From CAVTBT01 sp963733065 (lineage in GTDB: Bacteria; Actinomycetota; Thermoleophilia; Gaiellales; Gaiellaceae): a stretch of DNA of 64,000 bases. The position numbers and the translations under genes are program-made. This document shows, in pieces, positions 1 to 10,551 of the stretch; positions within the stretch are counted from its first letter, which is position 1, and each line of letters starts with the position of its first letter. The notes below the pieces were generated by a model. It did no database searches and was not told the DNA's origin. It worked only from the letters and a program-made list of their open reading frames with translations. The DNA lies in contig CAVTBT010000007.1 of NCBI GenBank assembly GCA_963733065.1, positions 341,922-405,921 of the forward strand, read 5' to 3'.

Positions 1-684
1 GCGGTGCCTGGCCCGCGCAGCTGATGCCCGACGCCGTGCAGCTCGGCACGCTCACCTGGCGTCCGATCACCTATGAGGAGGGCGAGCGCCTACCTCGGCA
101 GGACGTTCGGCGGCCGCGCGTTCGAGGGCTGCCCGGCCGACGGGCGGACGCGGTTCTTCCGCGGCAAGTACCACGTCGGCGGCGACCTCATCGGCTGCAC
201 CGTCGGGAACGATGCGCGGACCCTTGTCGGGCGCTTCAACGGCAACGAGCTGCTCCGTTCCGGCAGCTTCACGATCACGCTGATCCGCGAAGGCGACGAG
301 CCGCTCTTCTTCGGGCAGTACTTCGAGGATCACGGCGTGACCACCGACTGGTGCGGCGTGCTGGAGGCAGGATCGCGGCCGCCGGATGTCACGCGCGACA
401 CGGCGGCGCCGCTCGTCGACGTGCTCACCGCGCGGCGGGTCGGTCGCACCGCGACGGTTCGGTTCCGGACGTACGACGAGGCGGCCGTGCGCGTCGAGGT
501 GCAGGTGCGGCGCGCGGGGCGCGTCGTCGCCCGGACAGTCGTGACCGGCAAGGGCGACGGAGCGCTGCGTACCGCGCGGCTGCGGCTGCCCGCCGGCCTG
601 CGCGGTCCGCTCACCGTTTCCGTACGAGCCCGCGACGCCGTCGGCAACGTCGCCGGCTGGACGACGGCGCGGCTGCGGCTGTGA
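1..684 (+). CDS. 3' part of a secreted-type protein with Ig-like C-terminus (frame-broken)
   Basis: The gene enters from the left edge, so its N-terminus is missing. Bases 3 to about 90 read in one frame (GAWPAQLMPDAVQLGTL...) and the remaining roughly 200 codons continue in the +1 frame up to the TGA at 682-684. One extra base near 80-95 would explain this. The last 90 residues alternate strand-like segments and end in RARDAVGNVAGWTT, a pattern typical of bacterial Ig-like repeats in cell-surface proteins. Two or three cysteines lie in the first part. The function is unknown. It is not an ATP synthase subunit, although atpA follows 58 bases later. Confidence 0.55.
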
Positions 685-742
685 CGCGCCGGCAGCGGCG
701 ACAGACCACCAACCATCTGCGAGCGCGAGACAGGGAGACCAC

Positions 743-2268
<1,526 letters not shown>

Positions 2269-2269
<1 letters not shown>

Positions 2270-3159
2270 TGGCCTCGGTCCAGGACATCAAGCGGCGCAT
2301 CCGCTCCGTCCGGAACACCCGCAAGATCACGCGGGCGATGGAGCTCGTCGCGGCCGCGAAGCTGCGGCGCGCCCAGGGCAGGATCGAGGCGATGCGTCCG
2401 TACGCGGACACGATGACCGAGCTCATCGCCGGCGTGGGGCGGGCCGCCACCTCGGTGCGCGGGCTGCCGCTCTTGCAGCAGCGCGAGGAGATCTCCACGG
2501 TGGCCGTCGTGCCTCTCACGGGCGACCGCGGCCTTGCCGGCGCCTTCAACGCGCAGATCCTGCGACGCGCGTTCGCGCTCGAGCGCGAGCTGCGCCAGGA
2601 GGGCAAGGAGGTGCGGTGGGTCGCGGTGGGCAAGAAGGGGCGCTCGACGCTGACCTTCCGGCGGTACGACCTCGCGGGCGAGTACACGGGCTTCACCGAC
2701 CGGCCCGCGTACAGCGATGCGCAGGCGATCGCGCACCGTGTCGCAGAGCTGTTCACCGAGGGCGAGGTCGACCGCGTCATGCTCGTCTACAACCGCTTCG
2801 AGTCGGCGCTGTCCCAGCGGGTGACCGAGCAGGAGATCCTGCCGATCGCCGCCGACATCCTCGAGACCGACGACGACGAGCGCCAGCAGGACGCGCTCCG
2901 CGGCGACTTCATCTTCGAGCCGGAGCCGGAGGAGATCCTCGAGCGGCTGCTGCCCGTCTATCTGGAGACGCAGATCTACCGGGCGCTGCTCGAGTCGACG
3001 GCGTCCGAGCAGGGCGCGCGCATGACCGCGATGCGGAACGCCTCGAAGAACGCCGGCGAGCTCATCGACGGGCTGACGCTCGACATGAACCGTGCCCGCC
3101 AGGCCGAGATCACCCAGGAGATCCTCGAGGTCGTCGGCGGCGCGGAAGCCCTGACCTGA
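2269..3159 (+). CDS. atpG: F0F1 ATP synthase subunit gamma
   Basis: This is the central rotor shaft of F1. The 296-residue product has the conserved N-terminal helix (IKRRIRSVRNTRKITRAME) and the matching C-terminal helix with the SEQGARMTAMRNASKNA signature, which together form the coiled-coil shaft. It is translationally coupled to atpA. In nearly all bacteria atpD follows directly, but here a palindromic-repeat region and a peptide transporter operon intervene before atpD at 10552. Confidence 0.97.
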
Positions 3160-3181
3160 CGCGCCGCCGGCGCGTTCGGCG

Positions 3182-3211
3182 GACACGTCCGGGGTCTGTC
3201 CCCGGCCGTGG
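3182..3211. repeat. Dispersed palindromic repeat family 1, copy 1
   Basis: The core is CCGGGG, then TCTGT, then CCCCGG, flanked by ACACGT on the left and a CCGTGG-like end on the right. The same core with near-identical flanks recurs at 12552, 12671 and 33108, and in variant form at 3313. It lies 23 bases after the atpG stop. A second copy is in the same gap. Confidence 0.75.
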
Positions 3212-3312
3212 CTCGCGCGGCCGCGTCCGCGATGGACATGTGCAGGGCGTTGATCCCGCCCGCCGCGCGGCATAGCGGCGCAGACGTGGCCGTTGTCGGC
3301 ATGCCGGCTACG

Positions 3313-3344
3313 GACGTGACAGGGGACAGTCCCCGGACCTGGCC
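3313..3344. repeat. Dispersed palindromic repeat family 1, copy 2
   Basis: GGGGAC and GTCCCC form perfect arms around a single A, and the right flank CGGACCTGGCC resembles the other copies. It is orientation-inverted relative to copy 1 (ACAGT in place of TCTGT in the middle). Confidence 0.65.
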
Positions 3345-3421
3345 GGCCGGAACCGCGGCGCCGAAAGATCGGAAATTGCTCTAACCGGGGCGTCCGCTGC
3401 TCGTCTAAGCTCTCGTCCACC

Positions 3422-4501
3422 GTGGCCCCCTCGGAGAAGCATCCGGAAGTGCTGGGCGCCGGTGCCGGACTGGCGGCGTCGGTCGCCGTCGAGTCGGGCA
3501 CGGAGCTGGGCGAGGGGCTCGTCCCCGTCAAGGCTCGCGGCTACTGGGAGCAGGTCTGGATTCGCTTCAGGCGCGACCGCATCGCGATCGCCGGCGGCGT
3601 CTTCATCATCTTCCTGCTGCTCATCGCCTTCGTCGGCGCGCCGGTCGCCGCGAAGCTGCTCGGTCACGGGCCGAACCAGATCTTCGCCGAAGGCCTCGAT
3701 CCACAGACGCTGCTGCCGGTCGGCCCCTGGACGTACGTCAGCGAGGCGCCGTACGTCGGCGCCACGGGGGACTTCGGCGACACGCTGTTCGTGCTCGGCG
3801 GCGACAGCCAGCTGGGGCGCGACCTCTTCCTGCGGCTGCTCTACGGCGCACAGACCTCGCTCGAGGTCGCCCTGCTGGCGACGCTCTTCTCCGTGACCAT
3901 CGGCGTGATCATGGGCCTGATGGCCGGCTACTACCGCGGCGCGGTCGACACCGTCGTCTCGCGCCTGACGGAGATCGTGATGGCGTTCCCGGCGCTCCTC
4001 TTCATCATCGCCATCGCCGCCACGGTCGGAGACCAGCTCGACAAGATCACGTTCGGTGGCCTGCTGCCGCCCGGCGTCTTCACGCTGGTGCTGATCTTCT
4101 CGCTGTTCGGCTGGTTCTACCCGGCGAGGATCATCCGCGGCCAGGTGCTCTCGCTGCGCGAGAAGGAGTTCATCGAGGCCGCGCGCATGACGGGAGCCGG
4201 AGACGGGCGCATCATGCTCTCGCACCTGCTGCCGCACCTCGTCGCGCCGATCATCGTGTACTCGACGCTGATCGTCGCCAACAACATCATCGCCGAGGCC
4301 GGGCTGTCGTTCCTGGGCCTCGGCATCGAGGCGCCCACGGCGAGCTGGGGCAACCTGCTCGCGGAGGGGCCGACGTACTACACGACGCAGCCGCTGATCA
4401 TGGTGTGGCCGGGTCTCGCGATCCTGTTCACGACCCTCGCCTTCAACCTCCTCGGCGATGGGCTCCGCGACGCCTTCGATCCGCGCCGCGCCGGGCTGTA
4501 A
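3422..4501 (+). CDS. Peptide ABC transporter permease (DppC/OppC type), cluster 1
   Basis: Inner-membrane permease of an oligopeptide/dipeptide importer. It has 359 residues: a cytoplasmic N-terminal tail, a first membrane segment near residues 57-80, a long external loop, then a five-helix BPD_transp domain. The EAA loop that docks the ATPases reads EFIEAARMTGAGDGRIMLSH, and the C-terminus has the usual GLSFLGLGIEAPTASWGN followed by GDGLRDAFDPR. The GTG start is preceded by a TAAGCT box at 3406-3411, 10 bases away. It is unusual in being the first gene, with the binding protein and partner permease downstream. Confidence 0.93.
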   Translation: MAPSEKHPEVLGAGAGLAASVAVESGTELGEGLVPVKARGYWEQVWIRFRRDRIAIAGGVFIIFLLLIAFVGAPVAAKLLGHGPNQIFAEGLDPQTLLPVGPWTYVSEAPYVGATGDFGDTLFVLGGDSQLGRDLFLRLLYGAQTSLEVALLATLFSVTIGVIMGLMAGYYRGAVDTVVSRLTEIVMAFPALLFIIAIAATVGDQLDKITFGGLLPPGVFTLVLIFSLFGWFYPARIIRGQVLSLREKEFIEAARMTGAGDGRIMLSHLLPHLVAPIIVYSTLIVANNIIAEAGLSFLGLGIEAPTASWGNLLAEGPTYYTTQPLIMVWPGLAILFTTLAFNLLGDGLRDAFDPRRAGL

Positions 4502-4617
4502 GCCGGGCGGCAATTCACTAACCAAACCGCGCCGCGCTCGTCTGATTGCAGCGCAGTGGTAAACACTCGTGCGAGCGCATTCGCCCGGAAGGCCTCGCAC
4601 ATCACGGAAGGAGTCCG

Positions 4618-6264
4618 ATGCACAAGAGGTTCTTGCTCTCGCTCACGCTTGCGGTGATCGGGGCAGGTCTGCTCGTCGCGGCCGCGTTCGGCGGCTCGGC
4701 GGCACCCTCGAAGCGCAGGCAGGGTGGCGGAGGTCAAGCGGGGCGGCACGCTTCGCGTCAACCTCTCGAACACCGACTTCGAGTTCCTCGATCCGGCACT
4801 TGCGTACGACTCGGCCGGTTGGCAGGTGCTGTATTCGACGAACATGACGCTGCTCAACTACCCGGACAAGCCGGGCGCCGCTGGCGCACGTCTTACCCCG
4901 GAGGCGGCTTCGGCCCAGCCGACGATCTCGGCGAACGGTCGCACGTACACGTTCACCGTCAGGAGCGGCCTTCGCTTCAGCGACGGCTCGGCGGTGACGG
5001 CGGCGTCGTTCAAGCGCGCCATCGAGCGTGCCGCAGACCCGAGGCAGGCGTCGCCTGCGATCGCGTTCCTGCACGACGTCGTGGGCGCAGATGCCCGCAA
5101 CGCCGGCCGCGCGAGCTCGGTCAGCGGCGTCACGGCCAGCGGCCAGACGCTGACCATCCGCCTCACCCGCAACAACCCGACGTTCCTCGGCGGAGATCGC
5201 GATGCCGTTCTTCGCGGCCGTCAAGCCGAACATGCCGATCAACGCGAAGGGTGAGAACGTCTACCCGTCGGCCGGTCCGTATCGGATCGTCAGCCGTGAC
5301 GTCGGCCGCCAGCTCGTGCTCGAGCGGAACCGGTTCTACAAGGGCTCGCGCGCCGCGAACCCGGACCGGATCGTGATCACGGTGCTGACCGATCAGTCGC
5401 AGAGCTTCCTGCAGACCAAGGCGGGCCAGGTCGACTACGACATGGGCGGCCTGCCCCCGACTGCGCACCAGGAGCTCTTCAACGCGTACGGCGTCAACAA
5501 GAGCCGCTACTTCGTGAACCCGGGCGTCAACGTGTTCTATGCGGCGCTCAACACGACTGCTGGTCGTCCGCTGTCGAACGTCAACCTGCGGAAGGCCATC
5601 AACTACGCGGTCGACCGCCCGGCGTGGCTCCGGGTCGGCGGTCTGCTGTCGGGTAAGCGCACCGACCAGATCCTGCCGCCCAGCATGCGGGGCTACCGGG
5701 ACGCGAAGATCTACCCGCTCCAGGGTGCGAACCCGACGCGGGCCAAGCAGCTCGCCGGCGGCTCCAACGCCGAGGTGAAGATCCTGCACACGACGTCGGC
5801 CACGGCCGTCGCCCGCGCGCAGATCCTGCAGTTCAACCTCCGGCAGATGGGCCTCCGCCCCGAGCTGAAGCCGCAGCCCTTCGCCGTCGCCATCAAGACG
5901 GCCGGCGACAAGGGTGGCGACTTCGACATGTTCACGATCGGCTGGCTCGCCGACTATCCGGACCCGTTCGACTTCATCAACGTCCTGCTGGACGGCGGCA
6001 ACATCCAGGAGTCGAACAACTCGAACTACGCGTACCTGAACAACCCGCAGTACAACGCAAAGATGAATAGCGCGGCGAGGCTGACCGGCAACGCTCGCTA
6101 CGAGTCCTACGGCAAGCTGGACGTCGACCTGATGACGAACGTCGCGCCGTGGGCCCCGATGCACAACGGCAACACGCGTGAGTTCATCGGCTGCTCGCAT
6201 GACGAACTACATCTACCACCCGGTCTACGCGGCAGCCGTGCTCAGCGCGCTGGCCGTCAAGTAG
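4618..6264 (+). CDS. Peptide-binding protein, SBP_bac_5 family, cluster 1 (three frame breaks)
   Basis: Extracellular solute-binding protein that would deliver peptides to the neighbouring permeases. It starts at ATG 4618 after a GGAAGG ribosome-binding site and has an N-terminal hydrophobic signal (FLLSLTLAVIGAGLLVAAAF) without a lipobox cysteine. The family-5 core is recognisable: KRGGTLRVNLSN, YTFTVRSGLRFSDGS, ending with a NYIYHPVYAAAV tail. The reading frame changes at about 4700-4730, 5175-5190 and 6188-6198, each time by one extra base. At the second site a GG where G is expected would repair it. I treat these as sequence errors rather than decay, because every segment remains well conserved. 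Confidence 0.8.
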
Positions 6265-6286
6265 CACCAGGAGTCAGATGAGCTCT

Positions 6287-6317
6287 GGGTGAGGGGCGCC
6301 GGGCGCGCCCCTCACCC
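6287..6317 (+). terminator. Strong hairpin after the cluster 1 binding protein
   Basis: Left arm GGGTGAGGGGCGC pairs perfectly over 13 bases with the right arm, around a 5-base loop (CGGGC). There is no T tract. It lies 22 bases after the stop codon. It may terminate or attenuate transcription so that the binding protein is made in excess over the permeases. Confidence 0.7.
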
Positions 6318-6342
6318 GCTAGCTCCACCTGCTCGATCCCAC

Positions 6343-6348
6343 TACACT
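6343..6348 (+). promoter_or_regulatory. TACACT -10-like box before the cluster 1 oppB-type gene
   Basis: TACACT lies 11 bases upstream of the ATG at 6360, just after the hairpin. It is consistent with a separate promoter for the permease/ATPase genes. No good -35 is visible. Confidence 0.4.
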
Positions 6349-6359
6349 CACGTCTGCCG

Positions 6360-7333
6360 ATGTTCCACTTCCTCGTCCGGCGTCTGCTCTGGGCGCTCGT
6401 GCTGTTCCTCGCGGTGACGGTCGTCACCTACGTGATCTTCTACGTGACGCCGTCGGACCCGGCACGTCTGGCCGCCGGGCAGGGCGCCTCGCCGGAGGAC
6501 GTGCAGAGACGTCGCTGAACGCGCTCCACCTGGACGAGCCGGTCTACCAGCAGTACGGCCGCTTCCTGTGGCAGCTGGTCGGTGAGCAGTCGCTCGGCGA
6601 GTCGTTCGTGAACCGCCAGGACGTGAACGACGTCGTCTTGCGCGCCGCGCCGGTGACCGCGTCCCTCGTCTTCGGCGGCGCCATCTTCTGGCTCGCCCTC
6701 GCCCTGCCGGTGGGGATCCTGAGCGCGCTCAAGCCGCGCTCGCTGATCGACCGGGCGGGGATGGTGTTCGTGCTGATCGGGCTCTCGGCGCACCCGGTCT
6801 GGATCGGCCTGATCTTTGCCTACTTCTTCGGCTACAAGCTGGGCTGGACGCCGATCAGCGGCTACTGCGACTTCTTCAGTCCGGCGGACACCGCCGAATG
6901 CGGCGGGCCCGTGCAGTGGGCCTACCACATGATCCTGCCCTGGACGACCTTCATGATCCTCTTCGCCGCGCTCTACGTGCGCCTGATCCGGGCGAACGTG
7001 ATGGAGACGATGAACGAGGACTACGTCCGCACGGCACGCGCGAAGGGCGCTCCCGAAAACCGCGTGCTGCGCTCCCACATCCTGCGCAACAGCCTGCTGC
7101 CGGTCGTGACCATCCTCGGCATGGACATCGGCCTGGCGCTCGGCGGCGCGATCTTCACCGAAAGCATCTACAGCTTGCCCGGCCTCGGACGGCAGGTCCT
7201 GATCAGCTACGAGAACTTCGACCTGCCGGTGATCCTGGGGGTGGTCGTCTTCTCGACGCTCTGCATCATTGTCTTCAGCGTCATCGTCGACGTGCTCTAC
7301 GCCTGGATCGATCCGAGGATTCGGCTGTCCTGA
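6360..7333 (+). CDS. Peptide ABC transporter permease (DppB/OppB type), cluster 1 (one frame break)
   Basis: Partner permease of the DppC-like protein at 3422. It starts at ATG 6360 with MFHFLVRRLLWALVLFLAVT, the standard DppB N-terminus with the first membrane helix. The frame breaks at about 6505-6515, where a TGA appears after EDVQRRR. Reading resumes as LNALHLDEPVYQQYGRFLW and continues to the end. This break fits one missing base, unlike most breaks in the window. The EAA loop reads EDYVRTARAKGAPENRVLRSH. The stop overlaps the next ATG by one base (TGATG). Confidence 0.85.
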
Positions 7334-8352
7334 TGGCTCTCCTCGACGTTCGTGAGCTGCGGACCAGCTTCCGCACCGACGACGGCGTGGTCAAGGCGGT
7401 CGACGGGGTCAGCTTCTCGGTCGACAAGGGCAAGACGCTCGGCATCGTGGGCGAATCGGGCTGCGGAAAAAGCGTCACGTGCCTGACGATCATGGGCCTC
7501 AACAACCCGCGCAACACGATGTCCTCGGGCGAGGCCAATTTCAAGGGTGAGAACCTGATCGGCCTCGGCGGCACGCGCATGCGCCGGATCCGCGGTGACG
7601 AGGTGGCGATGATCTTCCAGGATCCGATGACCTCGTTGAACCCGGTGCACACGATCGGCAAGCAGCTGGTCGAAGCGGTGATGCTCCACCGCGACGTGTC
7701 CGCGAAGGCAGCCAAGGCGCGCGCGCGCGAGGCGCTCCAGGAGGTCGGCATTCCGCGTGCCGACCGGCGCATCGACGACTATCCCCATCAGTTCTCGGGC
7801 GGGATGCGCCAGCGCGTGATGATCGCGATGGCGATGATCAACGACCCCGAGCTGCTCATCGCCGACGAGCCGACGACCGCGCTCGACGTGACCACCCAGG
7901 CGCAGATCCTCGCGCTGATGGCCAAGCTCCAGCAGGATCACGAGACGGCGATCGTCATGATCACGCACGACCTCGGCGTCGTCGCGGAGATCGCGGACGA
8001 CGTGGTGGTCATGTACGCGGGCCACGTGATCGAGGAGGGAACTGTCGACGCGATCTTCACGGCGCCGCAGCACCCGTACACGTGGGGCCTGTTGGGATCG
8101 CTCCCGCGCCTGGACGCGGACGTCGAGCGGCTCGTGCAGATCCCTGGCCAGCCGCCCTCTCTCCTCCATCCGCCGAGCGGCTGCCGGTTCCACCCGCGCT
8201 GTCCGTACGTCATGGACCAGTGCGTGCGCGACGTGCCCAAGCTGGCCCCTGCCGGCTCCGACTCCGAGCATCTGCAGGCGTGCTGGCTGGACGACGCGAC
8301 GAAGGAGCGCGAGGCCGCGAAGCTGCTCGCACAGTACGCCGAGGCGACATGA
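7333..8352 (+). CDS. Peptide ABC transporter ATP-binding protein (OppD/DppD type), cluster 1
   Basis: ATPase that powers import through the cluster 1 permeases; 339 residues. Walker A is GESGCGKS (about residue 39), the signature is FSGGMRQRVM, and Walker B is LLIADEPTTALD followed by the H-loop ITHDLG. The C-terminal oligo_HPY region carries the cysteines CRFHPRCPYVMDQC, which in this family may bind an iron-sulfur cluster. The start at 7333 is fixed by the TGATG overlap with the permease and by the family N-terminus MALLDVRELRTSF. A longer upstream reading is an artefact. Confidence 0.96.
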   Translation: MALLDVRELRTSFRTDDGVVKAVDGVSFSVDKGKTLGIVGESGCGKSVTCLTIMGLNNPRNTMSSGEANFKGENLIGLGGTRMRRIRGDEVAMIFQDPMTSLNPVHTIGKQLVEAVMLHRDVSAKAAKARAREALQEVGIPRADRRIDDYPHQFSGGMRQRVMIAMAMINDPELLIADEPTTALDVTTQAQILALMAKLQQDHETAIVMITHDLGVVAEIADDVVVMYAGHVIEEGTVDAIFTAPQHPYTWGLLGSLPRLDADVERLVQIPGQPPSLLHPPSGCRFHPRCPYVMDQCVRDVPKLAPAGSDSEHLQACWLDDATKEREAAKLLAQYAEAT

Positions 8353-9398
8353 GCGACGCGCTGCTCGAGGTCCAGAACCTGAAGAAGTACTTCCCGGTGA
8401 CCCGGGGCATCGTCTTCCAGAAGGAGGTCGCGACCGTGAAGGCGGTCGACGACGTCACCTTCAGCGTCAAGCCCCGCGAGACGCTCGGCGTGGTCGGCGA
8501 GTCTGGTTGCGGCAAGTCGACGATGGCGCGCTGCGTGATGCGGTTGCTGGATCCGACCGCCGGCCAGATCATCTTCGACGGCCGCGACATCTCGAAGCTG
8601 AACCGGGCCGAGATGCGCCCCATCCGGCGCGAGCTGATGATGGTCTTCCAGGACCCGTACGCCAGCCTCAACCCGCGCAAGCGCGTCGGCTTCATCGTCG
8701 CCGAGGCACTCCAGGTGCACAAGACAGGCAGCGATGCGGAGATCAAGCGGCGCGTCCAGGAGCTGCTCGAGATCGTCGGCCTCAACCCCGAGCACTACAA
8801 CCGCTTCCCGCACGAGTTCTCGGGTGGGCAGCGCCAGCGGATCGGCGTGGCGCGGGCCCTGGCCGTCAACCCGAAGCTGATCGTCTGCGACGAGCCGGTC
8901 TCGGCGCTCGACGTGTCGGTGCAGGCGCAGATCCTGAATCTGCTCAAGGACCTTCAGCAGGAGTTCGGCCTGACCTACATCTTCATCGCGCACGATCTGA
9001 ACGTCGTGCGTCACATCTCAGACCGCGTGATGGTGATGTACCTCGGGAAGGTCGTGGAGACGGCGGTTCGCCAACAGCTGTACGCAGGCCCGAAGCATCC
9101 CTACACCGGCGCGCTGCTCTCCGCCGTACCGATCCCGAATCCCGAGCTCGGCCGCAAGCGTCAGCCGATCGTGCTCGAGGGCGACGTGCCGAGCCCGCTC
9201 AATCCGCCGGAGGCCTGTCGCTTCCACCCGCGCTGCCCGCGCTTCCAGCCGGGCAAGTGCGACGTCGACGAGCCCGAGCTCTACGATTTCGGCGACGGCC
9301 ATGCTGCCGCGTGCCATTTCCCGCTCGAGCGCTGGCCGCTGACGGCCGCCGAGATCCGCCGGCCGGCCGAGGGCGAGCCGATCTCGACCACCGGGTAG
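8349..9398 (+). CDS. Peptide ABC transporter ATP-binding protein (OppF/DppF type), cluster 1
   Basis: Second ATPase of the heterodimeric motor; 349 residues, starting at an ATGA overlap with the OppD-type gene. Walker A is GESGCGKST, the signature is FSGGQRQRIG, and Walker B is LIVCDEPVSALD. The oligo_HPY tail has CRFHPRCPRFQPGKC, so this copy retains the C-terminal cysteine cluster that the cluster 2 OppF-type protein lacks. Confidence 0.96.
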   Translation: MSDALLEVQNLKKYFPVTRGIVFQKEVATVKAVDDVTFSVKPRETLGVVGESGCGKSTMARCVMRLLDPTAGQIIFDGRDISKLNRAEMRPIRRELMMVFQDPYASLNPRKRVGFIVAEALQVHKTGSDAEIKRRVQELLEIVGLNPEHYNRFPHEFSGGQRQRIGVARALAVNPKLIVCDEPVSALDVSVQAQILNLLKDLQQEFGLTYIFIAHDLNVVRHISDRVMVMYLGKVVETAVRQQLYAGPKHPYTGALLSAVPIPNPELGRKRQPIVLEGDVPSPLNPPEACRFHPRCPRFQPGKCDVDEPELYDFGDGHAAACHFPLERWPLTAAEIRRPAEGEPISTTG

Positions 9399-9405
9399 CA
9401 AGGCC

Positions 9406-9765
9406 GTGGACAAGTGGCGCGCCGCGGCCCGGCGCTTCGCCATCCTGCTCGGCTCCGTCTCGGCGGGCATCGTGGTCGTCTCGCTGCTGCTCGGGCTCGC
9501 GTTCGGCGCGGCCGCCGATCGCTCGGTCTCGCTCGGCTTCTACATGGTCGGGGCGTTCCTGGCGTTCGCGGGCTTCTTCCTGGGCAACCGGGGGCCGATG
9601 CGCCCGGTCGGTGAGGACCGCGGCTGGCGGGTTGGGCGGGGCCTGCGCGGCGCGAGCGCCGACGAGCACCGCGAGGCCGTTGTCACCGGCGGTCTGCTGG
9701 CGCTGCTCGGCTTCGTCCTGCTGGCGATCGGCATCGCCGTCGACAGCCGGTACCAGCTGATCTGA
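9406..9765 (+). CDS. Small membrane protein of unknown function
   Basis: The 119-residue product starts at GTG, 7 bases after the OppF-type stop. Hydrophobic stretches at about residues 12-36, 43-62 and 92-112 predict three membrane helices, with a basic GDR/WR-rich loop between the second and third. I recognise no family. Its tight spacing suggests it is co-transcribed with the transporter. Confidence 0.65.
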   Translation: MDKWRAAARRFAILLGSVSAGIVVVSLLLGLAFGAAADRSVSLGFYMVGAFLAFAGFFLGNRGPMRPVGEDRGWRVGRGLRGASADEHREAVVTGGLLALLGFVLLAIGIAVDSRYQLI

Positions 9766-9819
9766 GCCCGCTGACATGGCACCGCCTAACCAGCGCGCCG
9801 AGCTATCGTCAGAAGGAAC

Positions 9820-10318
9820 ATGAGGGACCGCAGGATCCTTTGTGAACGGGCGCGCGCCTGGGCCGCATTGCAGCCCGACGGCGAGCTGTCCACGTTCGAG
9901 CAGCGGCTGCTCGGTGCCCACCTCGAGCGCTGCGCGGACTGCAGCGCCTTCACGGAGCGCGTCGCTGCCGTGGCGACCGCCGTGCGGGAGGCGCCTTTGG
10001 AGCCGGTCCCGCACCCCGTCTCGGTGCCCGCCCTGCTGCGCGGCGGCGCACGGCGCCTCGCGCCGCGCCGGGCCCTGTACTCGACGGCTGCTGCGGCGGC
10101 GGTGGGGGCGTTCGCGTTCGCGATCGGATCGGCCGTCTCCGTCCCGGGCGGTGACCGGCTCACGACCGCGGCTCCGATGGTGGTCGTCGTCGAGAGCACG
10201 GACGACCGCACGCGAGGATCGGGACATGCGTCAGCTGCGGCGCGTGCAGCTCGTGTCGGACATCAAGCCGCAGACGTCGTCTCGGCCGCATCACTTCGGC
10301 CCGGCTGCCGGCCTGTAA
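9820..10318 (+). CDS. Putative zinc-finger anti-sigma factor (one frame break)
   Basis: The N-terminus carries a ZAS-like metal site with Cys8, His34, Cys38 and Cys41 (HLERCADC), typical of membrane anti-sigma factors that hold ECF sigma factors. A membrane helix follows at about residues 85-108. Near 10212-10218 an extra G (GAGG for GAG) shifts the frame. Repairing it gives a coherent tail (DRDMRQLRRVQLVSDIKPQ) ending at TAA 10316-10318. A TATCGT box lies 10 bases before the ATG. No sigma gene is adjacent, so the partner is unknown. Confidence 0.65.
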
Positions 10319-10352
10319 CACCCTCGTAAGACGGAGTCCGTACGCTGTAGGC

Positions 10353-10385
10353 GTGCTGCCGAACCTCGTCACCGCACGCTGCTGA
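10353..10385 (+). other. Possible leaderless short ORF ending in TGA, upstream of atpD
   Basis: GTG at 10353 sits 6 bases after a TACGCT box (10341-10346), the same spacing seen before other genes here. It encodes only ten residues (MLPNLVTARC). The same frame continues past the TGA with coding-like codons (QLDHAARLAAALDAHTG). This may be a leader peptide, a decayed gene, or chance. Confidence 0.25.
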
Positions 10386-10471
10386 CAGCTCGACCACGCC
10401 GCCAGGCTGGCGGCGGCGCTCGACGCGCACACCGGCGCCCGCTGGCGGACTCCGCGGCGCCCGCGCTCCGC

Positions 10472-10504
10472 TAGACTCCGGACACTTTGTGCGAACTTTG
10501 TGCG
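10472..10504 (+). promoter_or_regulatory. Probable atpD promoter region with tandem 10-bp repeat
   Basis: A TAGACT box at 10472-10477 is followed by two copies of ACTTTGTGCG at 10484-10493 and 10495-10504, an 11-base period. The likely transcription start falls in or next to the first copy. One-helical-turn spacing suggests a protein-binding site or a structured leader end. Confidence 0.45.
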
Positions 10505-10551
10505 TCGCACGAGGACACCTCCGATTCCACCCAGCGAGCCTCGGGAGAGCC

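Noticed and set aside
10353..10551. UGA recoding (selenocysteine or cysteine) in the frame following the short ORF before atpD
   Set aside because: There is no visible SECIS-like element, the continuation runs into the atpD start in another frame, and no selenoprotein family match is apparent.
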